A DNA stretch of 64,000 bases from Phormidesmis sp963789215 (GCA_963789215.1 CAWBJY010000011.1:868001-932000); one strand, 5' to 3'. Counted from the stretch's first letter, positions 17,578 through 26,222 are shown. Made by a program: numbers and translations. The notes: generated by a model not told the origin, from the letters alone.

Positions 17578-19053
17578 CTAGTTCCGCCGGGACTTTTTCT
17601 TATCCCAAGCCGCCTGATAGCGCCGCTCATTCACCTCTACCGACTTCTGCAAGTCAACGACTGGATTCGGATAGTCCACGCCGATTCGCACATCGAAGCG
17701 CTTTTGCTCTACCGACTGCAATCGCCAGGGCGCATGTACTTTCTTAGCCGGAACCTGTTCTAGTTCGGGCAGCCAGTGCTTCACGTAGAGGCCCTCTGGG
17801 TCGTAATCTTTAGACTGCTTTGGAATATTAAAGTAGCGAAACCCTCGCGAGTCGTTTCCTACGCCCGCCGTATAGTTCCAGTTACCCCAGTTGCTGCAAA
17901 CGTCGTAGTCAATCAGCAGCGACTCGAACCATTCTGCGCCCATCTGCCAATCGATGCCCAAATTCTTAGTCAAGAAGCTTGCTACGTTTTGCCGTCCCCG
18001 GTTAGACATATAGCCGGTCGCCGCGATCTCTCTCATGTTGGCATCTACTAGCGGATAGCCCGTCTCCCCATCGCGCCACTTGTCGAACCGCTGCCAATCT
18101 TCTTGCCATTCTATCGGCAGTCCGCGAATGCCGCCTTTGCGAAATATCTTGCGGCCATACTTATGGCAGATAAAGCGAAAATAATCTCTCCACAGCAGCT
18201 CAAATACCATCCAGTAAGTAGAGTTGTTCTTTCTCCGCGCCTGCTCGTACTTTTGCACTTCCTCATATATTTTTCGAGGAGAAAGTGACCCATTGGCTAG
18301 CCAAGGAGAGAACTTGGAGGAGTAGTCGGCTCCTAGCATTTCATTGCGCGTTTCTTTATATACTTGCAGCCGGTCGGCGTCCCAGAAGTAGTGCTGCAAA
18401 CGGGCAAAGCCTTCTGTTTCTCCGCCTTTAAATAGCAGAACGCCTTTTGGATCTATTTCTGACTTTTTTAGGCCAAAGTGGGCAATTTCAGGAATATCGC
18501 CTAGCTCGACTTCTTCGGGCAGCGCCGACAGCTTCTCTGGCGTTGGAAACGTGGGCGCAATCTGACTCTCTTTCTCTACGGCCTTACGGAACTGAGTAAA
18601 GACTTCGGGCAGCTTTTTGATCTCAAAAGGCAAGTCGTCAGGATGATATAGCGTAGCGCCCCAGTAGACTTCAGAGCTCACTTTTAGCTCCGCAAGCGCC
18701 TTCTCTACGGCGCGTTCTATATCTGTTTCTTCTGGCGTGACTTCCTCATGCCAATAAACAGCGTCTACATTAAGCGCCTTAACGAGTGCAGGAATTTCTT
18801 CTTCGGGTTTGCCCTGGCGAATGACCAAATCGCTGCCTTTTTTTTGCAGCTGCGCTCTTAGATCTGCAACCGTTTCTAGCAAGAACTGAGCGCGGTAAGC
18901 GCCGGTTTTAGGAAAGCCAAAAGGGGTTTCGCCAAACTGCCTAGGATCGAAGCAGTAGAGGGGAATGATGTCTGCCTGTTTTTGAATGGCGCGGTGAAGC
19001 GGCTCGTGATCGTGGAGGCGAAGGTCGTTGCGGAGCCAGAGGAGAATGCGCAT
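17578..19053 (-). CDS. Cryptochrome-DASH / photolyase
   Basis: A 491-residue flavoprotein of the cry-DASH subfamily, which repairs UV-induced cyclobutane dimers, mainly in single-stranded or loop DNA, and may act as a light sensor. The N-terminal domain LLWLRNDLRLHDHEPLHRA is the antenna-binding fold. FAD-binding parts include YSSKFSPWLANGSLSPRKIYEEV, WELLWRDYFRF-like VFELLWRDYFRFI, and MREIAATGYMSNRGRQNVASFL with the terminal Trp chain region DWQMGAEWFESLLIDYDVCSNWGNW. The open frame extends 49 residues upstream, but the family begins at the ATG at 19051-19053. It is divergent from nuiA by only 88 bp. Confidence 0.92.
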   Translation of the reverse strand: MRILLWLRNDLRLHDHEPLHRAIQKQADIIPLYCFDPRQFGETPFGFPKTGAYRAQFLLETVADLRAQLQKKGSDLVIRQGKPEEEIPALVKALNVDAVYWHEEVTPEETDIERAVEKALAELKVSSEVYWGATLYHPDDLPFEIKKLPEVFTQFRKAVEKESQIAPTFPTPEKLSALPEEVELGDIPEIAHFGLKKSEIDPKGVLLFKGGETEGFARLQHYFWDADRLQVYKETRNEMLGADYSSKFSPWLANGSLSPRKIYEEVQKYEQARRKNNSTYWMVFELLWRDYFRFICHKYGRKIFRKGGIRGLPIEWQEDWQRFDKWRDGETGYPLVDANMREIAATGYMSNRGRQNVASFLTKNLGIDWQMGAEWFESLLIDYDVCSNWGNWNYTAGVGNDSRGFRYFNIPKQSKDYDPEGLYVKHWLPELEQVPAKKVHAPWRLQSVEQKRFDVRIGVDYPNPVVDLQKSVEVNERRYQAAWDKKKSRRN

Positions 19054-19141
19054 GAAAAATGAACGTGGAAATGAAAGTAGGTCAGTATTTGAATGATAGG
19101 GTGACAGCGGAGATAGCCGCGACTGCACAGAGGTAGAGAAA

Positions 19142-19579
19142 ATGCCTGCCAAGGACGAATCGACAGATAGCTTGAAAGCACGGCTAGAGGATGCTTGCAA
19201 GGATTTGTGGTGGAGCAGCGAGTCGGACTATCCGGTTGAGGTCGTTTGGCAGCCGCAGGTTGAAACCAAGGATGAATCGCTTGATCAGATCGATCAATGG
19301 GTCGCCTCGTTTCATGCTGAGGATGCTATAGAGAAGGTCGATCTTGATGATTTTTTTGAGCGAGCGACTACCGTTAAGAGCTGGCACACGAAAGAAGATA
19401 AAGACCAGATTAGTCGGCTGAGGCAGCTTAAAGACCTATTAACTTCTGAGCTGTCTCACTTACAGGTCTATCGCTGCGGTGAAGTAGAGGTCGCTGTATA
19501 TGTTTTAGGCTACTCGGATTCAGGCCGCTCGGATGGCACCATACTCTCAGGTGTGCAAACAATTTTAGTCGAGACGTGA
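19142..19579 (+). CDS. nuiA: Nuclease A inhibitor (NuiA family)
   Basis: A 145-residue protein aligning by eye with NuiA of Anabaena, which binds and blocks the NucA nuclease at its active site. Shared blocks are a W.SESDYPVEV start, DLDDFFERATTVKSW, the QVYRCGEVEVAVYVLG core and the C-terminal VET. In the known complex the C-terminal end and an acidic residue fill the nuclease active site. The next gene, convergent and 15 bp away, is a NucA homologue, so the cognate pair is intact. The inhibitor has no signal peptide, so it would protect the cytoplasm while the nuclease is exported. Confidence 0.88.
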   Translation: MPAKDESTDSLKARLEDACKDLWWSSESDYPVEVVWQPQVETKDESLDQIDQWVASFHAEDAIEKVDLDDFFERATTVKSWHTKEDKDQISRLRQLKDLLTSELSHLQVYRCGEVEVAVYVLGYSDSGRSDGTILSGVQTILVET

Positions 19580-19594
19580 TGTGCCTTTCTCTGG

Positions 19595-20599
19595 CTACTG
19601 GCTTTCTATGGCCGATTGAATGCCCTCTGGCACTTCGGAGAGTAAGTCGTAGCCGGTGGCGATTTCAATGCGATCTACGGTGGTGCGATAGGTTTGCCAG
19701 TCGGCTTCAATGCGATCGCTATTGGGCATATCCACCGCAATCACTTCCGCCTCTCTATCAATATCATCATCTACATCGTCTAGCACCACAATGACCTTCC
19801 ACACGCGCCCTGGCACCGTAACTCTACCCACCTTTTTCTGACTGCCGTACGCACCGCCGATAACGTACAGCGCTTTGCCTTCTTGATAGATCAAATCGCG
19901 ACCATACTGCTCTAGCTCCTTCCATGGCCCTCGGTTGTTCTCGCTCGCCTGTGGGAAAATATTCGTCATTAAAAAGGTGGCTGAGTTGTCTTGAGCGGTG
20001 TCGGTGCGATCGCCCGATGGAACCATATGCCCCCGGTCGTAGCCACTGCGCCGATACTCTCCCGGCGTTGCTTGGTAGAACCCTTTTGGCAGCCCGCCGT
20101 CGGGTCTGAAGTCGTCTTGTCTGTCTGTACGGCCTAGCCAGCGGTCGTCTACGCGCCAACTGGCCCAGTTCAACACGTTGCGGCTCTGGCTGTAGGACAG
20201 GGCGTATTGCGATCGCTCAATTAGCCAATTATCAGGATTGTTCTTGCCAGCATTGCTCGGATTGCCAAAGGTCAGATGCTCGCTATTAGAAAAGTAGGTT
20301 GGCTGGTCTAGGCTAGTTTCTACAGGAGGTAGACTTTCGCAAGCCGCCCCGTTGCCGTCGCTGTCTAGGCTGTAAATATCTTGGTCAAAGGCGAGTAAAA
20401 CTGCTTGAGCCTGCCTTTGGCTAGTAAAGTCGCTACAGTCGCAGTCGCTATCGGCGCAGGGTGGCAAGCTGGCGTAGATGTTTTCTGATGAAAGGCCATC
20501 ACAGCTACTGAGAGCGATAGCAGCTGCAATCACTAACAGCGAGATCCGCCTGATAAAGGGCGAACGAAACGGCAAGAATCTGCGCATTGACCTGAACAT
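19595..20599 (-). CDS. nucA: DNA/RNA non-specific endonuclease NucA with N-terminal Excalibur domain, lipoprotein
   Basis: This 334-residue beta-beta-alpha-metal nuclease degrades DNA and RNA. The catalytic motif is YDRGHMVPSGDR (DRGH at about 188-191) and the Mg-binding Asn lies in FLMTNIFPQ. The N-terminus has a hydrophobic stretch followed by a lipobox-like ALSSC (Cys33), so the protein is probably exported and membrane-anchored. Residues 48-90 form an Excalibur domain: six spaced Cys/Asp residues ending in the calcium loop DSDGNGAACESLP. The fusion suggests calcium-controlled activity outside the cytoplasm (inference). The inhibitor gene nuiA is convergent, 15 bp away, with no terminator between them. 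Confidence 0.9.
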   Translation of the reverse strand: MFRSMRRFLPFRSPFIRRISLLVIAAAIALSSCDGLSSENIYASLPPCADSDCDCSDFTSQRQAQAVLLAFDQDIYSLDSDGNGAACESLPPVETSLDQPTYFSNSEHLTFGNPSNAGKNNPDNWLIERSQYALSYSQSRNVLNWASWRVDDRWLGRTDRQDDFRPDGGLPKGFYQATPGEYRRSGYDRGHMVPSGDRTDTAQDNSATFLMTNIFPQASENNRGPWKELEQYGRDLIYQEGKALYVIGGAYGSQKKVGRVTVPGRVWKVIVVLDDVDDDIDREAEVIAVDMPNSDRIEADWQTYRTTVDRIEIATGYDLLSEVPEGIQSAIESQ

Positions 20600-20842
20600 T
20601 GGGATGACGGCGGTAGATTGACGGCGATCGCGCGATGTTGGCTTAATACGCCTGTTCTAAAGGCTATCATCTGCAGGACTTGCTACATCAGCTTTGCTTA
20701 ATAGTTGTGTCAGCTCAAAAGCTAGAGCGGTATACTAAAGCCCTAACCGCTTTGAGCGATCGGCGATAACTGGCCTGAGTCAGTTAGGCTTTGCCGATCC
20801 AATCTCTTAAAGCGGCGCTGTTCACAAAAACGACAAGACCCT

Positions 20843-21316
20843 ATGTTTAGTACCGTTGTTTCAACGTTAAAAGCCTGTTTCCCTGCCCCTGTGGTTCAGG
20901 CCCACTGCGACGGCCCCTGTGGTGTATACGACCCGTCTTCTGCTCGCATTGCGGCTGAAGCAGTGGTTTCTATGACCAAAAAGATTCTCGACTTGCAGCA
21001 TCCTGAAGGCGGCGACGCGCAGGCCATGGCCTCTTATCAAAACACCATGTCTCGCTACATTGCCATCAAAGAAGAGCAGGCGCAAATCACTAAAGATGAG
21101 CTGTTGATTCTTTGGACTGACTACTTTAAGCCGGTGCACTTAGAGAAGTATCCCGATCTGCACGACACGTTTTGGAAAGCCGCTAAGACTTGCTCTGCTT
21201 GCAAAGTAGAAGTAAGCACTCAGCACTGTCAGGAACTGATGGACGCCGTACAGAAGATTCACAACATTTTCTGGGAGTCCAAGAGCCGCGATGTTTCCTG
21301 GTACACCGCTAGCTAG
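20843..21316 (+). CDS. sodN: Nickel superoxide dismutase
   Basis: A 157-residue Ni-SOD precursor. The nickel hook HCDGPCGVYDP begins at residue 21, after a 20-residue propeptide ending PVVQA; cleavage exposes the N-terminal His that binds nickel along with Cys2 and Cys6 of the mature enzyme. The four-helix bundle follows (AEAVVSMTKKILDL, YIAIKEEQAQITKDELLILWTDYFKP). The maturation protease gene sodX lies 81 bp downstream, behind a hairpin with a T-run. Upstream, about 240 bp separate it from the divergent nucA gene. Confidence 0.96.
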   Translation: MFSTVVSTLKACFPAPVVQAHCDGPCGVYDPSSARIAAEAVVSMTKKILDLQHPEGGDAQAMASYQNTMSRYIAIKEEQAQITKDELLILWTDYFKPVHLEKYPDLHDTFWKAAKTCSACKVEVSTQHCQELMDAVQKIHNIFWESKSRDVSWYTAS

Positions 21317-21355
21317 TCAATCATTCGCTAGTTAATTCGCCAGCTAGACAAAAGA

Positions 21356-21393
21356 CCCTGTAATCTGTTGAGACAGCATTATGGGGCTTTTTT
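21356..21393 (+). terminator. Hairpin with T6 between sodN and sodX
   Basis: CCCTGTAAT (21356-21364) pairs with ATTATGGGG (21378-21386), including two G-U pairs, and is followed by C and six T. It has the form of an intrinsic terminator or attenuator between sodN and sodX. The hairpin ends 5 nt before the sodX ATG, so the only G-rich (Shine-Dalgarno-like) bases before sodX are inside the stem. Confidence 0.65.
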
Positions 21394-21397
21394 GTGA

Positions 21398-21742
21398 ATG
21401 GCAAAGCTGAGCCGGGACTGGACAGAAGTTTGGCAGTGGGTACTGGGCAAGCGGTGGCGGGTGCGCGTAGAAGGGCGCTCTATGCTGCCGACGCTACAGC
21501 CAAACGATGACATATTGGTGGCGCCCGTTACTCGGATGATGACCCTTTCTCCAGGAGATGTTGTTCTTTGTGTGCATCCTTTTAGGCCAGGCTTGCGCAT
21601 GGTCAAGCGCGTCAGCGAGACTTTTTACGATGGGGGGTGCTACGTGCTGAGCGATAATGCGGCTGAAGGCAATGATAGCCGGTCGTTTGGCGTGTTGGGC
21701 CGCGAGCAAATTGTAGGACTTGTGACGAGCCGTCTGTTGTAA
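21398..21742 (+). CDS. sodX: Nickel-type superoxide dismutase maturation protease
   Basis: A 114-residue S26-family (LepB-like) peptidase that removes the Ni-SOD propeptide. The catalytic Ser is in VEGRSMLPTL and the general-base Lys in RMVKRV; LSDNAAEGNDSRSFG is the closing conserved block. It lacks the usual membrane anchor of signal peptidase I, in line with a cytosolic maturation enzyme. Its position directly after sodN is the standard arrangement. A hairpin just before the start probably lowers its expression relative to sodN. Confidence 0.93.
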   Translation: MAKLSRDWTEVWQWVLGKRWRVRVEGRSMLPTLQPNDDILVAPVTRMMTLSPGDVVLCVHPFRPGLRMVKRVSETFYDGGCYVLSDNAAEGNDSRSFGVLGREQIVGLVTSRLL

Positions 21743-21841
21743 TCTCGACGGATGTATCCTCGACGGATGTAACAGAGCTGCCTATAGTCGGCTATATATT
21801 TATCTGCTTCTGCTATCTATTTTAAGAGAGAACGTAACGCT

Positions 21842-22333
21842 ATGTCTGTTGAAATTCGTCCTGCTTATCCTGAAGATGTTTCGACTATTTTTGCTTTAAT
21901 TAAGTCGCTAAGCGAGTACGAGAAGCTAGCGCACGAAATGGTGGGTAGCGAAGCGGATTTGCATGCAGGATTGTTTGGGCCTGTTCCCTATGCGGAAGTG
22001 ATTATTGCCGAGGTGGACGGTCAGGCGGCTGGTCTGGCGCTTTATTTCTACAACTTTTCTACTTTTTTGATGAAGCCGGGCATTCACTTAGAAGATCTCT
22101 TTGTGCTGCCAGCGTTTAGACGGCAGGGAATCGCGACGGCTTTGCTGAAGCATTTGGCGGCGTTTGCCCTGAGCAAAGACTGCGGTCGGCTGGAGTGGAA
22201 CGTGCTGGATTGGAATGAAGATGCGATCGCCTTTTACAGACGTATCGGTGCCGATTTAATGGATGAATGGACAGGTTGCCGAGTGAGCGGAGATGCCTTA
22301 GTAGAGCTTTCAAAACTAGGAGACTCGGCTTAA
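21842..22333 (+). CDS. GNAT N-acetyltransferase, diamine/amino acid acetyltransferase-like
   Basis: A 163-residue single GNAT domain. The acetyl-CoA loop is in LEDLFVLPAFRRQGIATALLKHLAA (R/Q-x-x-G-x-G/A pattern), followed by RLEWNVLDWNEDAIAFYRRIGAD, the spermidine/diamine acetyltransferase-type arrangement. The substrate is probably a small amine (inference). A GAGAGAA ribosome-site-like stretch precedes ATG 21842. It is followed by a hairpin and T7 at 22357-22386. Confidence 0.88.
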   Translation: MSVEIRPAYPEDVSTIFALIKSLSEYEKLAHEMVGSEADLHAGLFGPVPYAEVIIAEVDGQAAGLALYFYNFSTFLMKPGIHLEDLFVLPAFRRQGIATALLKHLAAFALSKDCGRLEWNVLDWNEDAIAFYRRIGADLMDEWTGCRVSGDALVELSKLGDSA

Positions 22334-22356
22334 GTAAAACTCACATGATGAAACTT

Positions 22357-22386
22357 GTATAGGGGCCCGTCTATACCCATTTTTTT
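22357..22386 (+). terminator. Terminator after the GNAT gene
   Basis: GTATAG (22357-22362) pairs with CTATAC (22371-22376) across an 8-nt loop, GGGCCCGT. CCA and a run of seven T follow. The stem is short, but position and T-run fit an intrinsic terminator. Confidence 0.5.
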
Positions 22387-22805
22387 CAGCGAGATAAGTA
22401 TATCGGTCTATATATCGGTCTGTTGGCCTGCCTATTTTAGTAATAGAGCAGGAACAAAAGGCTGCGCAAATAAGACTGTCTATTTAGATACCTACTGCTG
22501 AAGGTGTCAGGGTGCAGTCTCAGATCATTTTAGTAAGTATTATTACAATTGCCTCAGTAAATTTTCTACCATAAGGAGCGCTGTCTTGTATGGCAGCACT
22601 TAGCGCTATGCATGTGCTTTCGTGGCTATGCATGAATATACCTACTCTTCACATATTGCTTTGAAACGGTATTATTTAGCACTAAGTATAGGCACTGAGT
22701 AAATTGCTTTACTTATCCTAGAAATGACAGAGCCGCTGGCCTAAGTAATTGATCTAATTCACTCAGGCACCGCTTCCTCCAAAAATCTGACCTGAGAGTA
22801 TTTCG
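22387..22805. other. AT-rich intergenic region before the pseudokinase gene
   Basis: No convincing coding frame. A short direct repeat TATATCGGTCT occurs near 22399-22422. The region has several TATA-like stretches and probably holds the promoter of the downstream gene. No known RNA motif was recognised. Confidence 0.35.
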
Positions 22806-24536
22806 ATGGACCTTACTGACAACGCAAGCTCAATTTCTGACACCATTGCCTCGACCGTCACAGACCGTCGATGGCCAGTTTCTTCTGTAAAGGCTTCGCC
22901 AACGCTAGAGTGGAAGCTAGCGGATGCTAACGATGTCACGATTGCCTCTCGCCACTGCGTTGAAACTATAGTGGCTCAGCGGATAGGATTGCCGCTGGAC
23001 GAACAGAATGGGGATGGCTATGAGGCAGCTTGCGAAACGGACTGCGAGAAAGACCCTGAAAGAAATCGCTTTACGCTAACGCAGCTCTATTCACAGAAAA
23101 AAGTTGTGGTCGATGTGCACTTATTCGATCCTACCGACTCCTGCGAGCGATCGCAGCTGCAGCAGTACGCTAGATCACTTCAGGATCTCGACTCTGCGGC
23201 CATTCCTACCTACGTCGATGCCTTTGAGCTAGAAACTCCGCTAGGGCCTGGGTTTGCAATCGTGCAGGCGGTGGCTGAGGCTAAGTCTATTCAACAATGG
23301 ATTGCCGATGGCTACTGCTTTGACGAATTTGAGCTAAGACTGATTGCGCTACGAGTGCTTTATACGCTGAAATATTTGCACGCTCAAGCAGGAGAATCCG
23401 CCGGTTGTAAGCTCCATCGAGCGATTAAGCCGAGTAACATTTTGCTAGAAGACCGGCGCACGGCCGATCCCTTTGCCGATTACGAGCCTACTCGCGATCG
23501 CCGGTCTAAAGTTAAAGCCGGTCGTGGCTTCGGTCGGCTGTACCTGGTGAACCTGGCGCGAGCGGCGGTCGAAAGTGCTAGCGGTACGCTCACCTTAGAA
23601 GGCACCTATGGCTATACTGCGCCCGAGCAGTTTTATGGTCGGGCGCAGCCTGCTTCCGATCTGTACAGTCTGGGTGCAACGCTAATTTATATGGCCTCTG
23701 GGAAGCCTCCCTCTACCTGGATGGGCGCGGACTTAGCGATTCAGCCACAAAATATTGCGCTCTCTCGGTCATTTGTCGAATGGATTTCTCAACTGACGCA
23801 TGCCGATTTGGCTAAACGCACGACCTCCGCAAACGATGCGCTTCAGGAGCTAGAACTGATTCAGATACTCGGCAAGCCACTGGCAAAAGGCGACTATAAT
23901 TTGGCTGTGCCGAGCGCCAAGCTCTCTCGTCAGCCTCAAACGGCCTACCTCGACTTTAAAGTGAATTTGACGCATCAAGAGCTTAAAATTCGCCTCAACT
24001 ACGACCGCATAGCCGGGGACAAGACGCAGGGTCGAGCCGCCCCAGCTGGAATGGTCAGCCCTGAAGAATTGAAGACGGCATTGCTGCTAGTAGTGGCGGT
24101 AACTCTCATTGGCAGTACCGTCGCTCTAACCGGATCGGCTTTGCTAGGGTTTGTCGTGGCGCTACTCTTGCCGGGCTTCTATTTCCTGATGTTTCCCTAC
24201 GTGCCTGCTGCTGACGAATCTCTAGATCGGCAGGCGAGTATCCGCATTCGCCGGGATTCTTTTGGCCGGATGTTTATAACGCTAGCGACAACGCCGCTGC
24301 CCAACCACGAGTCAACGAGGCGCAATAGAGCGCAGACTGCTTTTATAGAGAGCCGGATTCACTTTGCCAATGTCCCTGTCCGACTGCTCTGTACGAAGCC
24401 GGGTTTCTTCTCTTCCAAAATCAGTTTTATTCTGGCGACAAACGATCCTAAGCGCACTGAGAAAGTGGCGATTTTGGGCAGTCAAGAAGAGATTCGCTGG
24501 CTGCGGGTGCATGTGGGTCGCTGGCTCAAGAGCTGA
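22806..24536 (+). CDS. Membrane-anchored protein-kinase-like protein (probable pseudokinase)
   Basis: A 576-residue protein. Residues about 90-350 have the fold of a bacterial Ser/Thr kinase C-lobe: LRVLYTLKYLHAQ, LHRAIKPSNILLED (204-216), GTYGYTAPEQFYGRAQPASDLYSLGATLIYMASGKPP. The catalytic-loop Asp is Ala (HRAIKPSN instead of HRDIKPxN), and the metal-binding DFG is VNL (LYLVNLARA), so phosphotransfer is unlikely. No clear glycine-rich loop is seen. Two adjacent hydrophobic segments (about 420-465) anchor it to the membrane, followed by a basic cytosolic domain of about 110 residues. It may act as a scaffold or nucleotide-free regulator. A small ORF and the FeS photolyase follow on the same strand. 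Confidence 0.75.
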   Translation: MDLTDNASSISDTIASTVTDRRWPVSSVKASPTLEWKLADANDVTIASRHCVETIVAQRIGLPLDEQNGDGYEAACETDCEKDPERNRFTLTQLYSQKKVVVDVHLFDPTDSCERSQLQQYARSLQDLDSAAIPTYVDAFELETPLGPGFAIVQAVAEAKSIQQWIADGYCFDEFELRLIALRVLYTLKYLHAQAGESAGCKLHRAIKPSNILLEDRRTADPFADYEPTRDRRSKVKAGRGFGRLYLVNLARAAVESASGTLTLEGTYGYTAPEQFYGRAQPASDLYSLGATLIYMASGKPPSTWMGADLAIQPQNIALSRSFVEWISQLTHADLAKRTTSANDALQELELIQILGKPLAKGDYNLAVPSAKLSRQPQTAYLDFKVNLTHQELKIRLNYDRIAGDKTQGRAAPAGMVSPEELKTALLLVVAVTLIGSTVALTGSALLGFVVALLLPGFYFLMFPYVPAADESLDRQASIRIRRDSFGRMFITLATTPLPNHESTRRNRAQTAFIESRIHFANVPVRLLCTKPGFFSSKISFILATNDPKRTEKVAILGSQEEIRWLRVHVGRWLKS

Positions 24537-24609
24537 GTTTTTATTCGCCGAACGGTGCGATCGCTCGACGTTCGAAAAGCATTCTTTGCAAAAAGATGAT
24601 TTCAAAAAG

Positions 24610-24699
24610 ATGGCTGTAGGAGATCTCCCTTTGGAATCACGTCGGCGATTGCTGGCTACTCTAGAATGTACCGAGCGCAGTTTAGATAAGATTCTATGA
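24610..24699 (+). CDS. Possible 29-codon ORF coupled to the FeS-BCP photolyase gene
   Basis: ATG 24610 begins a short, charged helical peptide (MAVGDLPLESRRRLLATLE... DKIL) whose TGA overlaps the photolyase ATG as ATGA (24696-24699). The frame is open further upstream into the kinase gene, so the start is uncertain; TTG 24586 is another option. The overlap suggests translational coupling. No family was recognised, and it may just be a chance frame acting as a leader. Confidence 0.3.
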   Translation: MAVGDLPLESRRRLLATLECTERSLDKIL

Positions 24700-26198
24700 C
24701 GGTTGGCATCTGGGTATTAGGCGATCAGCTTTGGGTAGGACAGTCGGCGATAGAGAGCAGCGCGGCAGACAAAGCGAATACTCCTGTTATTCTCATAGAA
24801 TCTTTAGACCATGTAAAAGAGCGGCGATATCATCAGCAGAAGCTGGTTTTAGTGTGGTCGGCGATGCGTCACTTTGCAGAAGAACTGCGAGCAGATGGCT
24901 GGCCCGTAACTTACGAAACGGCTGACTCATTTGAAGGCCCTTTAACCGCATGGGTGAAGAAAAACAAAATTGATGAGCTGCGAGTGATGGAGCCTGCGGA
25001 TCGGCCCTTTGCAGCATTGCTGGATGGACTACAGCTAAACTGCAAATTGACCCAAACGCCGAATAATCATTTCCTCTGGTCTACTCAAGCGTTCGAAGAC
25101 TGGGCCGCTACGCGAAAAAGCCTTTTGATGGAGTCGTTTTACCGGGAGGGGCGTAAGCGATTCAACATTTTGATGAATGGCAAAAAGCCGGTGGGTGAGA
25201 GATGGAATTTTGATAAGGAGAACCGGAAGCCGCCGAAAGGAGAGATCACACCGCCCCATCCGTTGGTGTTTGAGGCGGATGAGATAACGCGGGCCGTCAT
25301 TGAGTTAGTAGCACAGGCCGATTTCCCGACGTTTGGCGACGACAATTGGTTCGGTTGGGCGGTGACTCGAGAGCAGGCTCTGGCGGTGCTAGATAACTTT
25401 GTTCGCGATCGCCTCAATACCTTTGGCCCCTACCAAGACGCAATGGTTGCAGGCGAAGACACGATGTGGCACGCGCTACTTTCTCCTTATCTCAACATTG
25501 GGTTATTGCAGCCGATGGAAGTGATTGAAGCGGTAGAGCAAGCCTACGAGCAGGGCGAAATTCCGCTGAACTGCGTGGAAGGGTTTATCCGCCAGGTAAT
25601 GGGTTGGCGAGAGTATATGCGTGGTGTGTATAGCCGAGTTGATGAGGATTATCCTTCTCGTAATTATTTTGAGCACAACCACCCGCTCCCCGATTTCTTT
25701 TGGGATGGCGATACGCAAATGAACTGTTTGCATCAAACTATTGGCACGGTTAAGCGCACGGGCTACGCGCATCACATTCAGCGGTTGATGATATTGGCAA
25801 ACTTCTCTCTCATTGCTGGATTTTCTCCGCAAGAAGTAGAAGACTGGTTTCACGCAGCCTTTATTGACGCCTACGACTGGGTAATGCAGACTAACGTCAT
25901 TGGGATGGGACTGTTCGCGGATGGTGGGCTGCTAGCGACAAAGCCTTACGCTTCTAGCGCTAACTACGTGAACAAGATGAGTGATTATTGCAAAGGGTGC
26001 GCTTACGATCGCAAGGCTCGCATTGGTGACGATGCCTGTCCGTTTAATTTCTTCTACTGGGACTTTTTAGATCGCCATCGAGAGAAGTTGAGCAGTCAGG
26101 GGCGAATGAACTTTATCTTGAAGAACTTAGATAGAATGTCCGACGATGAACTCAAAGAGATTCGCCAGCGAGCGAAGGACTGGCACCGCGTAAACTAG
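24696..26198 (+). CDS. FeS-BCP type photolyase/cryptochrome (deoxyribodipyrimidine photolyase-related)
   Basis: A 500-residue protein of the iron-sulfur bacterial cryptochrome/photolyase group (CryB/PhrB-like), whose studied members repair (6-4) photoproducts. The start GIWVLGDQLW is typical. The FAD-binding region includes VEGFIRQVMGWREYMRGVY and HHIQRLMILANFSLIAG. The 4Fe-4S region SDYCKGCAYDRKARIGDDACPFNFFYWDF supplies three of the four Cys, the fourth lying in NCVEGF. With cry-DASH 6 kb away, the window carries two distinct light-dependent DNA repair enzymes. Confidence 0.9.
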   Translation: MTVGIWVLGDQLWVGQSAIESSAADKANTPVILIESLDHVKERRYHQQKLVLVWSAMRHFAEELRADGWPVTYETADSFEGPLTAWVKKNKIDELRVMEPADRPFAALLDGLQLNCKLTQTPNNHFLWSTQAFEDWAATRKSLLMESFYREGRKRFNILMNGKKPVGERWNFDKENRKPPKGEITPPHPLVFEADEITRAVIELVAQADFPTFGDDNWFGWAVTREQALAVLDNFVRDRLNTFGPYQDAMVAGEDTMWHALLSPYLNIGLLQPMEVIEAVEQAYEQGEIPLNCVEGFIRQVMGWREYMRGVYSRVDEDYPSRNYFEHNHPLPDFFWDGDTQMNCLHQTIGTVKRTGYAHHIQRLMILANFSLIAGFSPQEVEDWFHAAFIDAYDWVMQTNVIGMGLFADGGLLATKPYASSANYVNKMSDYCKGCAYDRKARIGDDACPFNFFYWDFLDRHREKLSSQGRMNFILKNLDRMSDDELKEIRQRAKDWHRVN

Positions 26199-26222
26199 TA
26201 TTTTACGGTTGGAGCAGAGTTG

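Noticed and set aside
19824..20159. 111-codon Arg-rich minus frame inside nucA
   Set aside because: It is a shadow of the nuclease gene in another phase of the same strand; composition is driven by the GC-rich codons of nucA.
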